This document shows positions 35,797-44,924 of a DNA stretch of 64,000 bases, piece after piece. The translations under genes were made by a program, and so were the position numbers. Under the pieces are notes generated by a model. The model saw only the letters and a list, made by a program, of their open reading frames with translations. It ran no database searches and was not told the DNA's origin. The DNA comes from Reyranella soli (GTDB lineage: Bacteria > Pseudomonadota > Alphaproteobacteria > Reyranellales > Reyranellaceae): positions 35,545 through 99,544 of the forward strand of contig NZ_BKAJ01000003.1 of the NCBI RefSeq assembly GCF_007992495.1, given 5' to 3'. Within the stretch, counting starts at the first letter, position 1. Each line of letters begins with the position of its first letter.

Positions 35797-36822
35797 ATGA
35801 CGCGCCGAACCCTCGAAGATGTCGCCCGCGCCGCCGGCGTTAGCCTCGCCACCGCCGACCGCGCCCTCAATGGTCGGGCGGGTGTGCGCGAGCAGACGCG
35901 GCGCAAGATCGAGAACGCCGCGCAGCGCCTCTGCTACCGGCCGGACCGCGCCGCCGCGGCGCTGGCGCGCGGCCAGCGCTGGCGCTTCTGCTTCGTGCTG
36001 CCGGCTGGCGACAACGTGTTCATGAACCAGCTCGCCGAGGCGGTGCGCGAGACGGCGGCGTGGATGGCCGAGGAGCGCGCCGACATCGAGCTCGTGCATG
36101 TCGACGTGTTCGACGGCCCGGTGCTGGCGCGCGAGCTGGCGCGGCTCGGGCCGCGCTACGACGGCTTCGCCATCGTGGCGCTCGATCATCCCGCGGTGCG
36201 CGAGGCCATCGATGCGCTGGTGGCGGACGGGCGCTATGTCGTCACCCTGGTGTCCGACGTGCCGACCTCGCGGCGGCACCACTATGTCGGCCTCGCCAAT
36301 TTCGCCGCCGGGCGCACGGCCGGCACGCTGCTCGGCCGCTTCGTCGGCGCGCGCCTCGGCACGGTCGGCGTGATCGCGGGCTCGCTCGCCTTGCGCGACC
36401 ACGCCGAGCGCCTCGCCGGCTTCGTCCAGGCGCTGAGCGAGGTGGCGCCCCATCTCGACGTCGCCGCGACGCGCGAGGGCCGCGACGACCGCGAGCGCAC
36501 GCAGGAGGCGACCGAGGATCTCTTAGGCGCGCATCCCGGGCTGGTCGGGCTCTATGTGATCGGGGCTGGCAAGCGTGGTGCGGTGGCGGCGCTGGAGATC
36601 GCCAGGCGTGCCGGCGACATCATCTTCGTCGCCCACGAGCTCACGCCCGACACGCGCCGCTTCCTGCTGTCGGGGACGATGGCCGCCGTCGTGAACCAGG
36701 ACGCCGGCCACGAAGCGCGCTCGGCGGCGCGGGTGCTGCTCGCCTACTGCGAGGACCGGGCGATCAACGCCGCCCAGGAACGCATCCGCATCGATGTCTT
36801 CGTGAAGGACAACTTGCCTTAG
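35797..36822 (+). CDS. LacI-family transcriptional regulator of the sugar operon
   Basis: 341 residues. The N-terminal helix-turn-helix TLEDVARAAGVSLATADRALNG is typical LacI, followed by the hinge region and a periplasmic-binding-protein-like sugar sensor (about 65-340). It starts six bases after xylG and is the last gene of the transporter operon, so it is likely autoregulated. It probably responds to the imported sugar or a metabolite. The dyad at 32387-32405 in front of xylF is the likely target; this is inference. Confidence 0.9.
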   Translation: MTRRTLEDVARAAGVSLATADRALNGRAGVREQTRRKIENAAQRLCYRPDRAAAALARGQRWRFCFVLPAGDNVFMNQLAEAVRETAAWMAEERADIELVHVDVFDGPVLARELARLGPRYDGFAIVALDHPAVREAIDALVADGRYVVTLVSDVPTSRRHHYVGLANFAAGRTAGTLLGRFVGARLGTVGVIAGSLALRDHAERLAGFVQALSEVAPHLDVAATREGRDDRERTQEATEDLLGAHPGLVGLYVIGAGKRGAVAALEIARRAGDIIFVAHELTPDTRRFLLSGTMAAVVNQDAGHEARSAARVLLAYCEDRAINAAQERIRIDVFVKDNLP

Positions 36823-36840
36823 CTCTTGAGCCTTTCAAAT

Positions 36841-36863
36841 CCTCCCCCGTCATACGGGGGAGG
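36841..36863. repeat. Short family C hairpin in front of trmJ
   Basis: CCTCCCCCGT-cat-ACGGGGGAGG, a perfect 10-bp stem with a 3-base loop. The right arm contains GGGGGAGG, which also serves as the ribosome site for the next gene, three bases from its ATG. Confidence 0.9.
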
Positions 36864-36866
36864 AAT

Positions 36867-37646
36867 ATGAGAGAGTTCATGGGACGTCCCGCCAAAGGTC
36901 GCGCTACCACCAACGCCGCGCCGACGATCATCCTGGTGCGACCGCAGCTTGGCGAGAATATCGGCATGGCGGCGCGCGCCATGCTGAATTGCGGCCTGTC
37001 GAGCCTGCGCCTGGTGGCGCCGCGCGACGGCTGGCCGAACCCGAAGGCTGAGCGCGCGGCGTCCGGCGCCGACGTGGTGCTCGACAAGGCCAAGGTGTTC
37101 GATACGGTCGAGGCGGCGGTCGCCGACATGGGCCGCGTGGTCGCGACCACGGCGCGCAACCGCGAGCTCAGCCAGCGCATCGTGACGCCGCGCCGCGCCG
37201 CCGCCGAGATCCGCTCCTGGACGGCCGAGGGCGACAAGGTCGGCGTCCTGTTCGGGCCGGAGCGCACCGGCCTCACCAACGACGACATGGTCCAGGCCGA
37301 CACGGCGCTCTCGATCCCGCTCAATCCGCAATTCTCGTCCCTCAACATCGCCCAGGCGGTCCTGCTGGTGGCCTATGAATGGGCGATGGCGGGGGAGGAG
37401 GCGCCGGCCGAGCGCATGTCCGACCATTCGACGCGGCCCGCCACCAAGGACGAATTACAGAATCTGTTTGACCATCTCGAGCGCGCGCTCGACCAGTCGG
37501 GCTTCCTGCGCCACAAGGCGATGCGGCCGGCGATGGTGAACAACCTGCGCGCACTGCTGCAGCGCACGGCGATGACCGAGCAGGAGGTCCGCTCCTTCCA
37601 CGGCGTCATCAAGTTCCTCAGCAAGCGCAAGCACGACGAGGAGTAG
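36867..37646 (+). CDS. trmJ: tRNA 2'-O-methyltransferase, TrmJ/SPOUT family
   Basis: 259 residues. SPOUT methyltransferase motifs are PTIILVRPQLGENIGMAARAM (motif 1 region), LFGPERTGLTNDD (motif 2) and IPLNPQFSSLNIAQAVLL (motif 3, the knotted SAM site). TrmJ methylates the ribose at position 32 of tRNAs. The C-terminal helical extension (about 170-259) is usual for TrmJ. Start at 36867 (MREFMGRPAKG) or 36879 (MGRPAKG). The ribosome site overlaps the preceding hairpin. Confidence 0.9.
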   Translation: MREFMGRPAKGRATTNAAPTIILVRPQLGENIGMAARAMLNCGLSSLRLVAPRDGWPNPKAERAASGADVVLDKAKVFDTVEAAVADMGRVVATTARNRELSQRIVTPRRAAAEIRSWTAEGDKVGVLFGPERTGLTNDDMVQADTALSIPLNPQFSSLNIAQAVLLVAYEWAMAGEEAPAERMSDHSTRPATKDELQNLFDHLERALDQSGFLRHKAMRPAMVNNLRALLQRTAMTEQEVRSFHGVIKFLSKRKHDEE

Positions 37647-37650
37647 GGCC

Positions 37651-38022
37651 TCAGGCAGGGCATCCGCGGCGCAGCGTCTCTGACGGCCTTTCGCCGTAGC
37701 GCCTGCGGTACTCGACCGAGAAGCGGCCGAGGTGGCAGAAGCCCCACTGGACGGCGATGGTCGTCACGGTGTCCTGCGGGCAGGCCTGCAGCAACGCCTC
37801 GCGCACCTCGGCAAAGCGGCAGTCGCGTGCGTAACGCATCGGCGAGGTGCCGCGTGTGTCGTGGAAGTGCTTGTAGAGCGTGCGATGGGCGACGCCCGCG
37901 GCGGCGGCCACGTCGCCGACGGTCATCGCATCGTCGAGATGCGCGCCGATATATTGCTGGGCGCGCTCCACGTCAGGCATCAGATCTTCGATGTCGGGAA
38001 GCAGTGAGGTCGGGCTGTTCAT
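37651..38022 (-). CDS. Minimal AraC-type regulator (DNA-binding domain only)
   Basis: 123 residues. It contains only the AraC C-terminal double helix-turn-helix: AMTVGDVAAAAGVAHRTLYKHFHDTRGTSP for the first and VTTIAVQWGFCHLGRFSVEYRRRYGERPSE for the second. There is no sensor domain, so it is either a constitutive small regulator or an old truncation. It is divergent from the diiron protein gene at 38155 across about 132 bases and convergent with trmJ. Confidence 0.82.
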   Translation of the reverse strand: MNSPTSLLPDIEDLMPDVERAQQYIGAHLDDAMTVGDVAAAAGVAHRTLYKHFHDTRGTSPMRYARDCRFAEVREALLQACPQDTVTTIAVQWGFCHLGRFSVEYRRRYGERPSETLRRGCPA

Positions 38023-38154
38023 CCGTGTCGTCTCAGCAACAGTTTTCTGCGATTTGCGGGAACTGGGGACTTTGGGCGGTTTCCGGATAGTGGCTGGCCC
38101 GGTTGCATTTCATTTTCCCTTATCGCGATCCCATCGCGACGGATGGAGGCTTCA

Positions 38155-39066
38155 ATGCAAACCAATTATTCCTATGCATCGGCCCTTGCTGCCTCGCAGC
38201 GCCTCAACTGGCGAGTCGAGGACATTATCGGCGGTGAAAAGCGGCTAGATTTTGACAAGCCGTTCATGCCCGAGGCGCTTGCCCGCATCGCCCCGCTCGA
38301 CAGCCTGTCGGCGCGCGAGAAGCTGCTGCTGAACCAGATCCGCGGCCACGGCTATCTCTACCAGTTCGGTCTGGTCGAGGAGTTCATCCTGCCCTTCCTG
38401 CTCGACCACACGCGCCCGCGGCTCGCCGGCGACGATGCGCGCTGCCGCGCCTTCCTGCAATTCGCCGGCGAGGAGGCCAAGCACATCGATCTCTTCAAGC
38501 GCTTCCGTGCCGAGTTCCAGAAGGGCTTCAGCACGGAATGCGAGGTGATCGGCCCGCCCGAGGCGATCGCCGAGGCCGTGCTGAAGCACAAGCCGTTGTC
38601 GGTGGCGCTCTTGATCCTGCATCTCGAATGGATGACGCAGCGCCACTTCATCGAATGCATCCGCGACGACGGCGGCCTCGACAAGCAGTTCGCCAGCATG
38701 CTCCGGCATCACTGGATGGAGGAGGCCCAGCACGCCATGCTCGACACGCTGATGGTCGCCGATCTCGCCAAGGGCATGCCGGAAGGCGAGATCGTGAGCT
38801 GCGTCGACGGCTATCTCGAGATCGGCGGGATGATCGATGACGGGCTGAAGCAGCAGGCGCTGTTCGACCTCGCCGCCATGATGAAGGCAAGCGGCCGCAA
38901 GCTCGGCGAAGCCGAGCATGCGAGGCTCGCCGAGCAGCAGCACCAGGCCCAGCGCTGGACCTTCATCGGCTCGGGCATGAGCCATCCCAACTTCCTCGGT
39001 ACGGTGCAGCAGCTCTCGCCGGCGAGCGCCAAGCGGCTGACGGAAATCGCGCCGGTGTTCTGTTAG
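38155..39066 (+). CDS. Ferritin-like diiron protein, unknown substrate
   Basis: 303 residues from the ATG at 38155 (MQTNYSYASAL), which has a good GGAGG seven bases ahead; the ATG at 38143 lacks this. Helices carry likely iron ligands in GEEAKHIDLF, LEWMTQRHFIE and EEAQHAMLD (two ExxH motifs). This resembles AurF/ferritin-like oxygenases of about 300 residues. It probably performs an O2-dependent oxidation. The upstream AraC-type gene is divergent and may regulate it. Confidence 0.72.
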   Translation: MQTNYSYASALAASQRLNWRVEDIIGGEKRLDFDKPFMPEALARIAPLDSLSAREKLLLNQIRGHGYLYQFGLVEEFILPFLLDHTRPRLAGDDARCRAFLQFAGEEAKHIDLFKRFRAEFQKGFSTECEVIGPPEAIAEAVLKHKPLSVALLILHLEWMTQRHFIECIRDDGGLDKQFASMLRHHWMEEAQHAMLDTLMVADLAKGMPEGEIVSCVDGYLEIGGMIDDGLKQQALFDLAAMMKASGRKLGEAEHARLAEQQHQAQRWTFIGSGMSHPNFLGTVQQLSPASAKRLTEIAPVFC

Positions 39067-39134
39067 GCGCTTGATGCCTTGCGCTCGGTGAAGGATGTAG
39101 TGTCGAACCGACACGCATTCTTCACGGAGCCGAG

Positions 39135-39557
39135 ATGTCCACGACTGCCAAGATCTCCTGGGTCGACGGCGCCCTGTTCGTCGCCGAGGCCGGCAGCGGC
39201 CACACCATCACCATGGACGGCGCGCCCGACGTCGGCGGCCGCAATCTCGCGTCGCGGCCGATGGAAGTGCTGCTGATGGGCATGGGCGGCTGCACGGCGA
39301 TCGACGTCGTCTCGATGCTGAAGAAGCAGCGCCAGGACATCGAGGGAATCGAGGTGTCGATGGTCGCCGAACGGGCCGACGATTTCCCCAAGGTCTATAC
39401 CTCGGTGAAGCTGGTCTACACGGTGCGTGGCCGCAAATTGAACAAGGCGCTGGTTGAGCGGGCGGTCAGCCTGTCGGACGAGAAGTACTGCTCAGCGACG
39501 GCAATGTTCAAGAAAACCGCCCAAGTGACCCATGAAATCGTGCTGGTCGAGATCTAA
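39135..39557 (+). CDS. OsmC-family peroxiredoxin
   Basis: 140 residues. Two reactive cysteines are in the expected places: C53 in MGMGGCTAIDVVSML and C119 in DEKYCSATAM. The family reduces organic hydroperoxides with its cysteine pair. It resembles the YhfA-like OsmC subgroup. It follows the diiron gene by 68 bases, and could be an independent unit. Confidence 0.9.
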   Translation: MSTTAKISWVDGALFVAEAGSGHTITMDGAPDVGGRNLASRPMEVLLMGMGGCTAIDVVSMLKKQRQDIEGIEVSMVAERADDFPKVYTSVKLVYTVRGRKLNKALVERAVSLSDEKYCSATAMFKKTAQVTHEIVLVEI

Positions 39558-39586
39558 GCCATTGATCTTTAAGGGCGAACAGGCGC

Positions 39587-39614
39587 TTGACTGGCCGGCG
39601 TTCGCCAGTATGTT
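39587..39614 (+). promoter_or_regulatory. Candidate rpsD promoter
   Basis: TTGACT (39587-39592) and TATGTT (39609-39614) with a 16-base spacer form the best sigma-70-type promoter in the 199-base gap. Transcription would start about 135 bases before rpsD, leaving a long leader that could carry S4 autoregulation. Its secondary structure is weak by eye. Confidence 0.5.
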
Positions 39615-39756
39615 CCGCGCTTCTTCCGGAGAACGTGACTGAAGGCCTTTTCAGGCCCTCATTCCGCCCCAGCAAGCCTGCTGCAAATAGCGGGTAGCTG
39701 GATCCAGGCCTATCCGGACAACAGCGTCACATGACGCACAACGATGGAGCGATCGC

Positions 39757-40371
39757 GTGAGCAAGCGCGAGAATTCGAAGTACAAGATCGACCGCCGCCT
39801 CAGGGTCAACCTGTGGGGCCGTCCCAAGAGCCCGATCAACAAGCGCGAATACGGTCCCGGCCAGCACGGCCAGGGCCGCCAGAAGCCGACCGACTACCGC
39901 CTGCAGCTCATGGCCAAGCAGCGGCTCAAGGGCTACTACGGCTCGGTCTCGGAGCGTCAGCTGCGCCGCTATTATCTCGAGGCGGTGCGCCGCAAGGGCG
40001 ATACCGGCGAGAACCTGGTCGAGATCCTGGAGCGCCGGCTGGACGCCGTCATCTACCGCATGAAGTTCGCCATCACCGTGTTCGCCAGCCGCCAGCTGGT
40101 CAGCCACGGTCACGTCAAAGTGAACGGCAAGCGGGTCAACATCGCGTCCTACCTGGTCAAGGACAACGACGTGATCGAACTCACGGCCAAGGCCAAGGAC
40201 ATGGCCCGGGTGCTGGAAGCCACCCAGACCGCCGAGCGCGACGTGCCGGAATACGTCTCGGTCGATCATAAGGACATGAAGGGCACCTACGTGCGCGGCC
40301 CCAAGCTCGCCGACGTGCCCTATCCGGTCCAGATGGAGCCTTCGCTCGTGGTCGAGTACTACAGCCGTTAA
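39757..40371 (+). CDS. rpsD: 30S ribosomal protein S4
   Basis: 204 residues from a GTG start ([15 protein letters not shown]). The sequence follows S4 closely: [68 protein letters not shown] and the [16 protein letters not shown] end. S4 nucleates 30S assembly. As in other alphaproteobacteria, it stands outside the main ribosomal operons, with its own promoter and a clear intrinsic terminator. Confidence 0.98.
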   Translation: MSKRENSKYKIDRRLRVNLWGRPKSPINKREYGPGQHGQGRQKPTDYRLQLMAKQRLKGYYGSVSERQLRRYYLEAVRRKGDTGENLVEILERRLDAVIYRMKFAITVFASRQLVSHGHVKVNGKRVNIASYLVKDNDVIELTAKAKDMARVLEATQTAERDVPEYVSVDHKDMKGTYVRGPKLADVPYPVQMEPSLVVEYYSR

Positions 40372-40408
40372 GCTTAAGTTAAAGGCTGTGATCTGCAAAA
40401 AGACGAAG

Positions 40409-40434
40409 AACCCGCCCAATGTGGCGGGTTTTTT
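40409..40434 (+). terminator. Intrinsic terminator of rpsD
   Basis: AACCCGCC-caatgt-GGCGGGTT followed directly by a T-run (TTTTTT overall). Perfect 8-bp stem, about 40 bases after the rpsD stop. The clearest rho-independent terminator in the window. Confidence 0.92.
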
Positions 40435-40533
40435 GCTTTGAGAATTCGGGGGTAAAGGGCGGTTCTGGCTGTCCGGCAGGGCAGGCAACCCCTATAATCC
40501 CTCTTAAGGGGCTGGGGATCTGGAGAGTCTGGG

Positions 40534-41775
40534 ATGCGGATGGTCCGGGTGGCGGTTTTCGCTGTGATCGCGGTCGCGGTCGGCGGGGCCGGGTATTTCT
40601 ATCGTGATGAGGTCGCCCAAAGGCTGGGTCTTGGGGCGTTTGCAAGTGCGGCCGAAAAAGGAAGCGCGGCCAGTCCTGCAGCCGCCGCGCAACCGCAGGG
40701 CCGGCGTGGCCGATTGAACCCGGGCGGGCCTGTTCCCGTGGTCGTCACCAAGGTCGCCAAGAAGCCGCTGCCGATCGTGATCGAAGCGGTCGGCACCGTG
40801 CAGGCCATTGCCTCGATCCAGATCAAGCCGCGCCTCGACAGCCAGATCATGAAGGTGAATGTCGAGGAAGGTGCGCTGGTGAAAGAGGGCGACGTCCTCT
40901 TCGAGCTCGATGCGCGCACGCTTAAAGCGCAGCTCGGCCAGATCGAGGCGCAGATCCGCAAGGACCAGGCCCAGGTCGCCCAGGCCAAGCGCGACGTGAG
41001 CCGTTACGAAGAGCTGCTGTCGAAGAACGCCGGCACAGTGGTCAATCGCGACACTGCCCAAACCACGCTCAAGGCGGCCGAAGCCCAGCTCGAAGCCGAC
41101 GAGGCAGCCAAGGCGAGCGTGATGACCTCGCTCACCTACACCGAGATTCGCGCACCGGTGTCGGGCCGCATCGGCTCGATCTCGAGCAAGGCCGGTACCG
41201 TGGTTCGCGTCGGCGACAACACCGCGGCGAGCTCGCTCGCCACGATCAACCAGGTCGACCCGATCTACGTCGCTTTCGCGATCCCCCAGGTCTTCCTGCC
41301 GGACATCCGCGCGGCGATGGCCAAAGGCGATGTCAAGGTCAACGCCCTCATCGACGACAATCGCAAACAGTCGGGCGTCATCGCCTTTCTCGAGAATACC
41401 GTCGATCCGCTGACTGGCACGGTGACGGCCAAGGCGCGCATCAATAATGCTACCGAAGGCCTGTGGCCCGGTCAGTTCGTCAAGGTCGAGGTCATTCTCG
41501 GCATCGAGCCCGAGGCGATCGCCGTGCCGGCACCCGCCATCCAGCTCGGGCCGCAAGGTCCCTATCTGTTCGTCGTCAAGGACGGCGTCGCCGAACTGCG
41601 CAATGTCGTCATCAAGCGGACCCAGGGCGGAGAATCGGTGATCGGCAAAGGCCTGGAAGGGGGCGAGCAGGTCGTCACGGACGGCCAGCTCCGTCTGGTC
41701 AACGGCGCCAATGTCGGCATCAGGCCGGCGACGCCCGAGACGCCGTCGACTGCCGCCGCCCCGCCGCGCGGCTAG
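40534..41775 (+). CDS. RND efflux pump periplasmic adaptor
   Basis: 413 residues with an N-terminal signal/anchor (1-20), a Ala/Pro/Gly-rich linker, then membrane-fusion blocks: VTVTKV-like VVVTKVAKKPLPIVIEAVG, QIMKVNVEEGALVKEGDVLFELD, a coiled-coil hairpin (about 130-190) and YTEIRAPVSGRIGSISSKAG. It is MdtA-like. It bridges the inner-membrane permease encoded 23 bases downstream to an outer-membrane channel, which is not encoded here. Confidence 0.92.
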   Translation: MRMVRVAVFAVIAVAVGGAGYFYRDEVAQRLGLGAFASAAEKGSAASPAAAAQPQGRRGRLNPGGPVPVVVTKVAKKPLPIVIEAVGTVQAIASIQIKPRLDSQIMKVNVEEGALVKEGDVLFELDARTLKAQLGQIEAQIRKDQAQVAQAKRDVSRYEELLSKNAGTVVNRDTAQTTLKAAEAQLEADEAAKASVMTSLTYTEIRAPVSGRIGSISSKAGTVVRVGDNTAASSLATINQVDPIYVAFAIPQVFLPDIRAAMAKGDVKVNALIDDNRKQSGVIAFLENTVDPLTGTVTAKARINNATEGLWPGQFVKVEVILGIEPEAIAVPAPAIQLGPQGPYLFVVKDGVAELRNVVIKRTQGGESVIGKGLEGGEQVVTDGQLRLVNGANVGIRPATPETPSTAAAPPRG

Positions 41776-41798
41776 AGCCTCAGAACCAGAGACCGGAC

Positions 41799-44700
41799 AT
41801 GCTTTCAGCTCTTTGTATCCGCCGCCCGGTCATGACGATCCTGGTGATGGCGTCGTTCGTCCTCGCCGGCATTTTCGGCTACAAGCAACTGCCCGTCGCG
41901 GCCGTACCGCGTGTCGACTTCCCGACCATCCAGGTCCAGGCGCAGTTGCCCGGCGCCAGCCCGGAAACGATGGCCGCCTCGGTCGCCTCCATCCTCGAGC
42001 GCCAGTTCGCGACCATCGCTGGCGTGACCACGATGACCTCGACGTCGTCGCTCGGGAACACCTCGATCGTCCTGCAGTTCGATCTCAACCGCTCGATCGA
42101 CGGTGCGGCGCTCGACGTCCAGTCGGCGATCTCCTCGGCGATGCGCCGCCTGCCGGCCGAGCTGCCGACGCCGCCCAGCTTCCGCAAGGTCAATCCAGCC
42201 GACTTCCCGGTCATGTTCCTGGCGCTGAAGTCGTCCCAGGTCCGGCTGTCGGACGTCGACGCCTTCTCAAACCGCGCGATCCTGCCGCGCATCTCGACCT
42301 TGCCGGGCGTCGCCCAGGTGCTGATCTTCGGCTCGCAGAAGTACGCAGTACGCGTGCGCGCCAATCTCGACCAGCTGGCGGTGCGCGGATTGACGCTGCA
42401 GGAACTGCAGAACGCCATCGTCAACGCCAACTCGAGCAAGCCGGTCGGCGCCATCGCCGACTCGCGGCAGAGCTCGATCCTCGACGCCACAGGGCCGATC
42501 AACAAGGCCGCCGACTACATGCCGGTGATCGTGACCTGGCAGAACGGCGCGCCCGTGCGCATCTCCGATGTCGCCACCTCGATCGACAGCGTGGAGAACG
42601 ACAAGGTCGCGACCTGGCTCGACGGCACACGTGCCATCGTGCTCGCGGTCTATCGCCAGCCCGACGCCAACACCGTCGAGGTCGTCGACCGCGTCAAGGC
42701 GATGCTGCCCGCCATCCAGGCCGAGCTGCCGACCGGAGTCGAGATCAGCGTGCTGAACGACCGGTCGGTCTCGATCCGTCATGCCATTGAGGACGTCCAG
42801 TTCACCCTGTGCCTGGCCGGTCTGCTGGTTGTCATCGCCATTTACTTCTTCTTGCGCAGCTTCCGCGCCACCCTGATTCCGGCCATCGCGCTGCCGATCT
42901 CGGTCGTCGGCACATTCGCCGGCATGTATGTCTGCGGCCATTCGATCGACAACATCTCGCTGCTGGCGCTGACGCTCGCCGTGGGCTTCGTCGTCGACGA
43001 CGCCATCGTGATGCTGGAGAACATCGTCCGCCACATCGAGGCGGGCGAGAAGCCGATGGAGGCCGCCTTCAAGGGCTCAAAGGAGGTGGGCTTCACCATC
43101 ATCTCCATGACGCTGTCGCTGGTCGCGGTATTCATCCCGGTGTTGTTCATGGGCGGCGTGGTCGGCCGCATGTTCAACGAGTTCGGCCTGGTCATCAGCT
43201 TCGCCATCCTGATCTCCGGCGTGGTGTCGCTGACCCTGACGCCGATGCTGTGCTCGAGGCTGCTGAAGCCGATCGACCACCACGAGAAGCACAATTTCCT
43301 GCTGCGCTCCTTCGAATGGAGCTTCAACAAGGTGACCCAGGGCTACACCTGGGCGCTGAAGCGGACGGTGACCGTGCCGCGGCTGGTGCTCGCCATCACG
43401 CTCGGTACCTTCGTATTGACCGCCATCATGTTCCAGGCGATCCCCAAGGGCTTCTTCCCGACCGAGGACATCGGCCAGATCTCCGGCGCCACGGTCGGGC
43501 CGGACGACGCCTCGTTCGACGCCATGGTGGCGCGCCAGGCGGTGCTGGCGGAGATCATCAAGCGCGATCCGGATGTGGTCTCGGTGATCTCCACGGTCGG
43601 CGGCGGCAACGCGGCGAGCACCGTCAATTCGGGCCGCATCTTCGTCACTTTGCGCGACAAGCCGGAACGCACGGACAGCGTGACCCAGGTGATCGCCCGC
43701 CTGCGTCGGGCGACCTCGACGGTGCCCGGCATCAACGTCTTCTTCCAGCCGGTGCAGTCGATCAACATCGCCACCACGCAGACCCGCGCCCAGTACCAGT
43801 TCGGCATGCGCTCGAGCGATCTTGCGGTGCTGCGCGACTACGCGCCCCGCATGGAGGAGCGCATGCGGCGCATCCCGACAATCCAGGACGTCAACTCCGA
43901 CCTGCAGGTCAAGGCAAGGGCGACGGTCATCGACGTCGACCGCGACGTCGCCTCGCGGCTCGGCCTGTCGGTCGACCAGATCCGTTTGCTGCTCTACTCG
44001 GCCTTCGGCACGCGCCAGGTATCGACGATCTATGCGCCGGACGACACCTACCAGGTGATCCTGGAGGCTGATCCGAGATATGCCGACATCAACGAGGTCT
44101 TGCGCCGCATCCAGGTCCGTACGCCGAGCGGCGCGCTCGTGCCACTCGACACCGTGGCCAAGCGCAACGACAAGCCGACGTCGCTCACCGTCAATCACAT
44201 CGCCCAGCTGCCGTCGGTGATCATCTCCTTCAACCTGGCGCCGGGCGTGGCGCTGGGCGAAGCGGTACAGGACATCACGGCCGCCGCGACCGAAGTCGGC
44301 CTGCCGCAATCGGTCGCCATCAGCTTCGAGGGCAGCGCCCAGGTCTTCCAGCAGGCCGTGGCCAACCAGGGCATGCTGCTGTTTGCCGCCGTGCTGGTGA
44401 TCTACATCATCCTCGGCATCCTCTACGAAAGCTTCATCCACCCGCTCACCATCCTGTCGGGCCTGCCATCGGCCGGCATCGGCGCACTGGCAATCCTGAT
44501 GCTGTTCGGCATGGACCTGAGCGTCATCGCCCTGATCGGCGTCGTCATGCTGATCGGCATCGTCAAGAAGAACGCCATCATGATGGTCGACTTCGCGATC
44601 GAGCGCCGCGCGCAGGGCGCCACCGCCGAACAGGCGATCGTCGAAGCGGCGCAGCTTCGCTTCCGACCCATCATGATGACCACCACCTGCGCCCTGCTCG

Positions 44701-44906
44701 GTGCCTTGCCGATCGCCATAGGCGCCGGCGCCGGCGCCGAGCTGCGCCAGCCGCTCGGTATCACGGTGGTGGGCGGCCTGATGGTGTCGCAGCTGCTCAC
44801 GCTGTTCATCACGCCGGTGGTCTACATGTGGTTCGACAGGCTGACCGGTGTGAAGCTCGGCTCGCGCTGGCGTTGGCGCCGGCGCGCCGCGACGCCGGCC
44901 GAATAA
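41799..44906 (+). CDS. RND multidrug efflux permease, MdtB/MdtC-like
   Basis: 1035 residues, 12 membrane segments, two large periplasmic loops. Motifs include VDFPTIQVQAQLPGASPETMA near the N-terminus, VGFVVDDAIVMLENIVRHIE in helix 4 with the paired aspartates, and VGIVKKNAIMMVDFAIE in helix 10 with the key lysine. It uses proton flow to export drugs or other amphiphiles. Starts at the ATG at 41799 in MLSALCIRRPVMTILVM. Only one permease follows the adaptor, unlike MdtABC. Confidence 0.94.
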   Translation: MLSALCIRRPVMTILVMASFVLAGIFGYKQLPVAAVPRVDFPTIQVQAQLPGASPETMAASVASILERQFATIAGVTTMTSTSSLGNTSIVLQFDLNRSIDGAALDVQSAISSAMRRLPAELPTPPSFRKVNPADFPVMFLALKSSQVRLSDVDAFSNRAILPRISTLPGVAQVLIFGSQKYAVRVRANLDQLAVRGLTLQELQNAIVNANSSKPVGAIADSRQSSILDATGPINKAADYMPVIVTWQNGAPVRISDVATSIDSVENDKVATWLDGTRAIVLAVYRQPDANTVEVVDRVKAMLPAIQAELPTGVEISVLNDRSVSIRHAIEDVQFTLCLAGLLVVIAIYFFLRSFRATLIPAIALPISVVGTFAGMYVCGHSIDNISLLALTLAVGFVVDDAIVMLENIVRHIEAGEKPMEAAFKGSKEVGFTIISMTLSLVAVFIPVLFMGGVVGRMFNEFGLVISFAILISGVVSLTLTPMLCSRLLKPIDHHEKHNFLLRSFEWSFNKVTQGYTWALKRTVTVPRLVLAITLGTFVLTAIMFQAIPKGFFPTEDIGQISGATVGPDDASFDAMVARQAVLAEIIKRDPDVVSVISTVGGGNAASTVNSGRIFVTLRDKPERTDSVTQVIARLRRATSTVPGINVFFQPVQSINIATTQTRAQYQFGMRSSDLAVLRDYAPRMEERMRRIPTIQDVNSDLQVKARATVIDVDRDVASRLGLSVDQIRLLLYSAFGTRQVSTIYAPDDTYQVILEADPRYADINEVLRRIQVRTPSGALVPLDTVAKRNDKPTSLTVNHIAQLPSVIISFNLAPGVALGEAVQDITAAATEVGLPQSVAISFEGSAQVFQQAVANQGMLLFAAVLVIYIILGILYESFIHPLTILSGLPSAGIGALAILMLFGMDLSVIALIGVVMLIGIVKKNAIMMVDFAIERRAQGATAEQAIVEAAQLRFRPIMMTTTCALLGALPIAIGAGAGAELRQPLGITVVGGLMVSQLLTLFITPVVYMWFDRLTGVKLGSRWRWRRRAATPAE

Positions 44907-44924
44907 GCCTCTACGATAGCCGTC

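Noticed and set aside
40534..44906. Full MdtABC-type pump
   Set aside because: Only one permease gene follows the adaptor; the next gene is an amidase.
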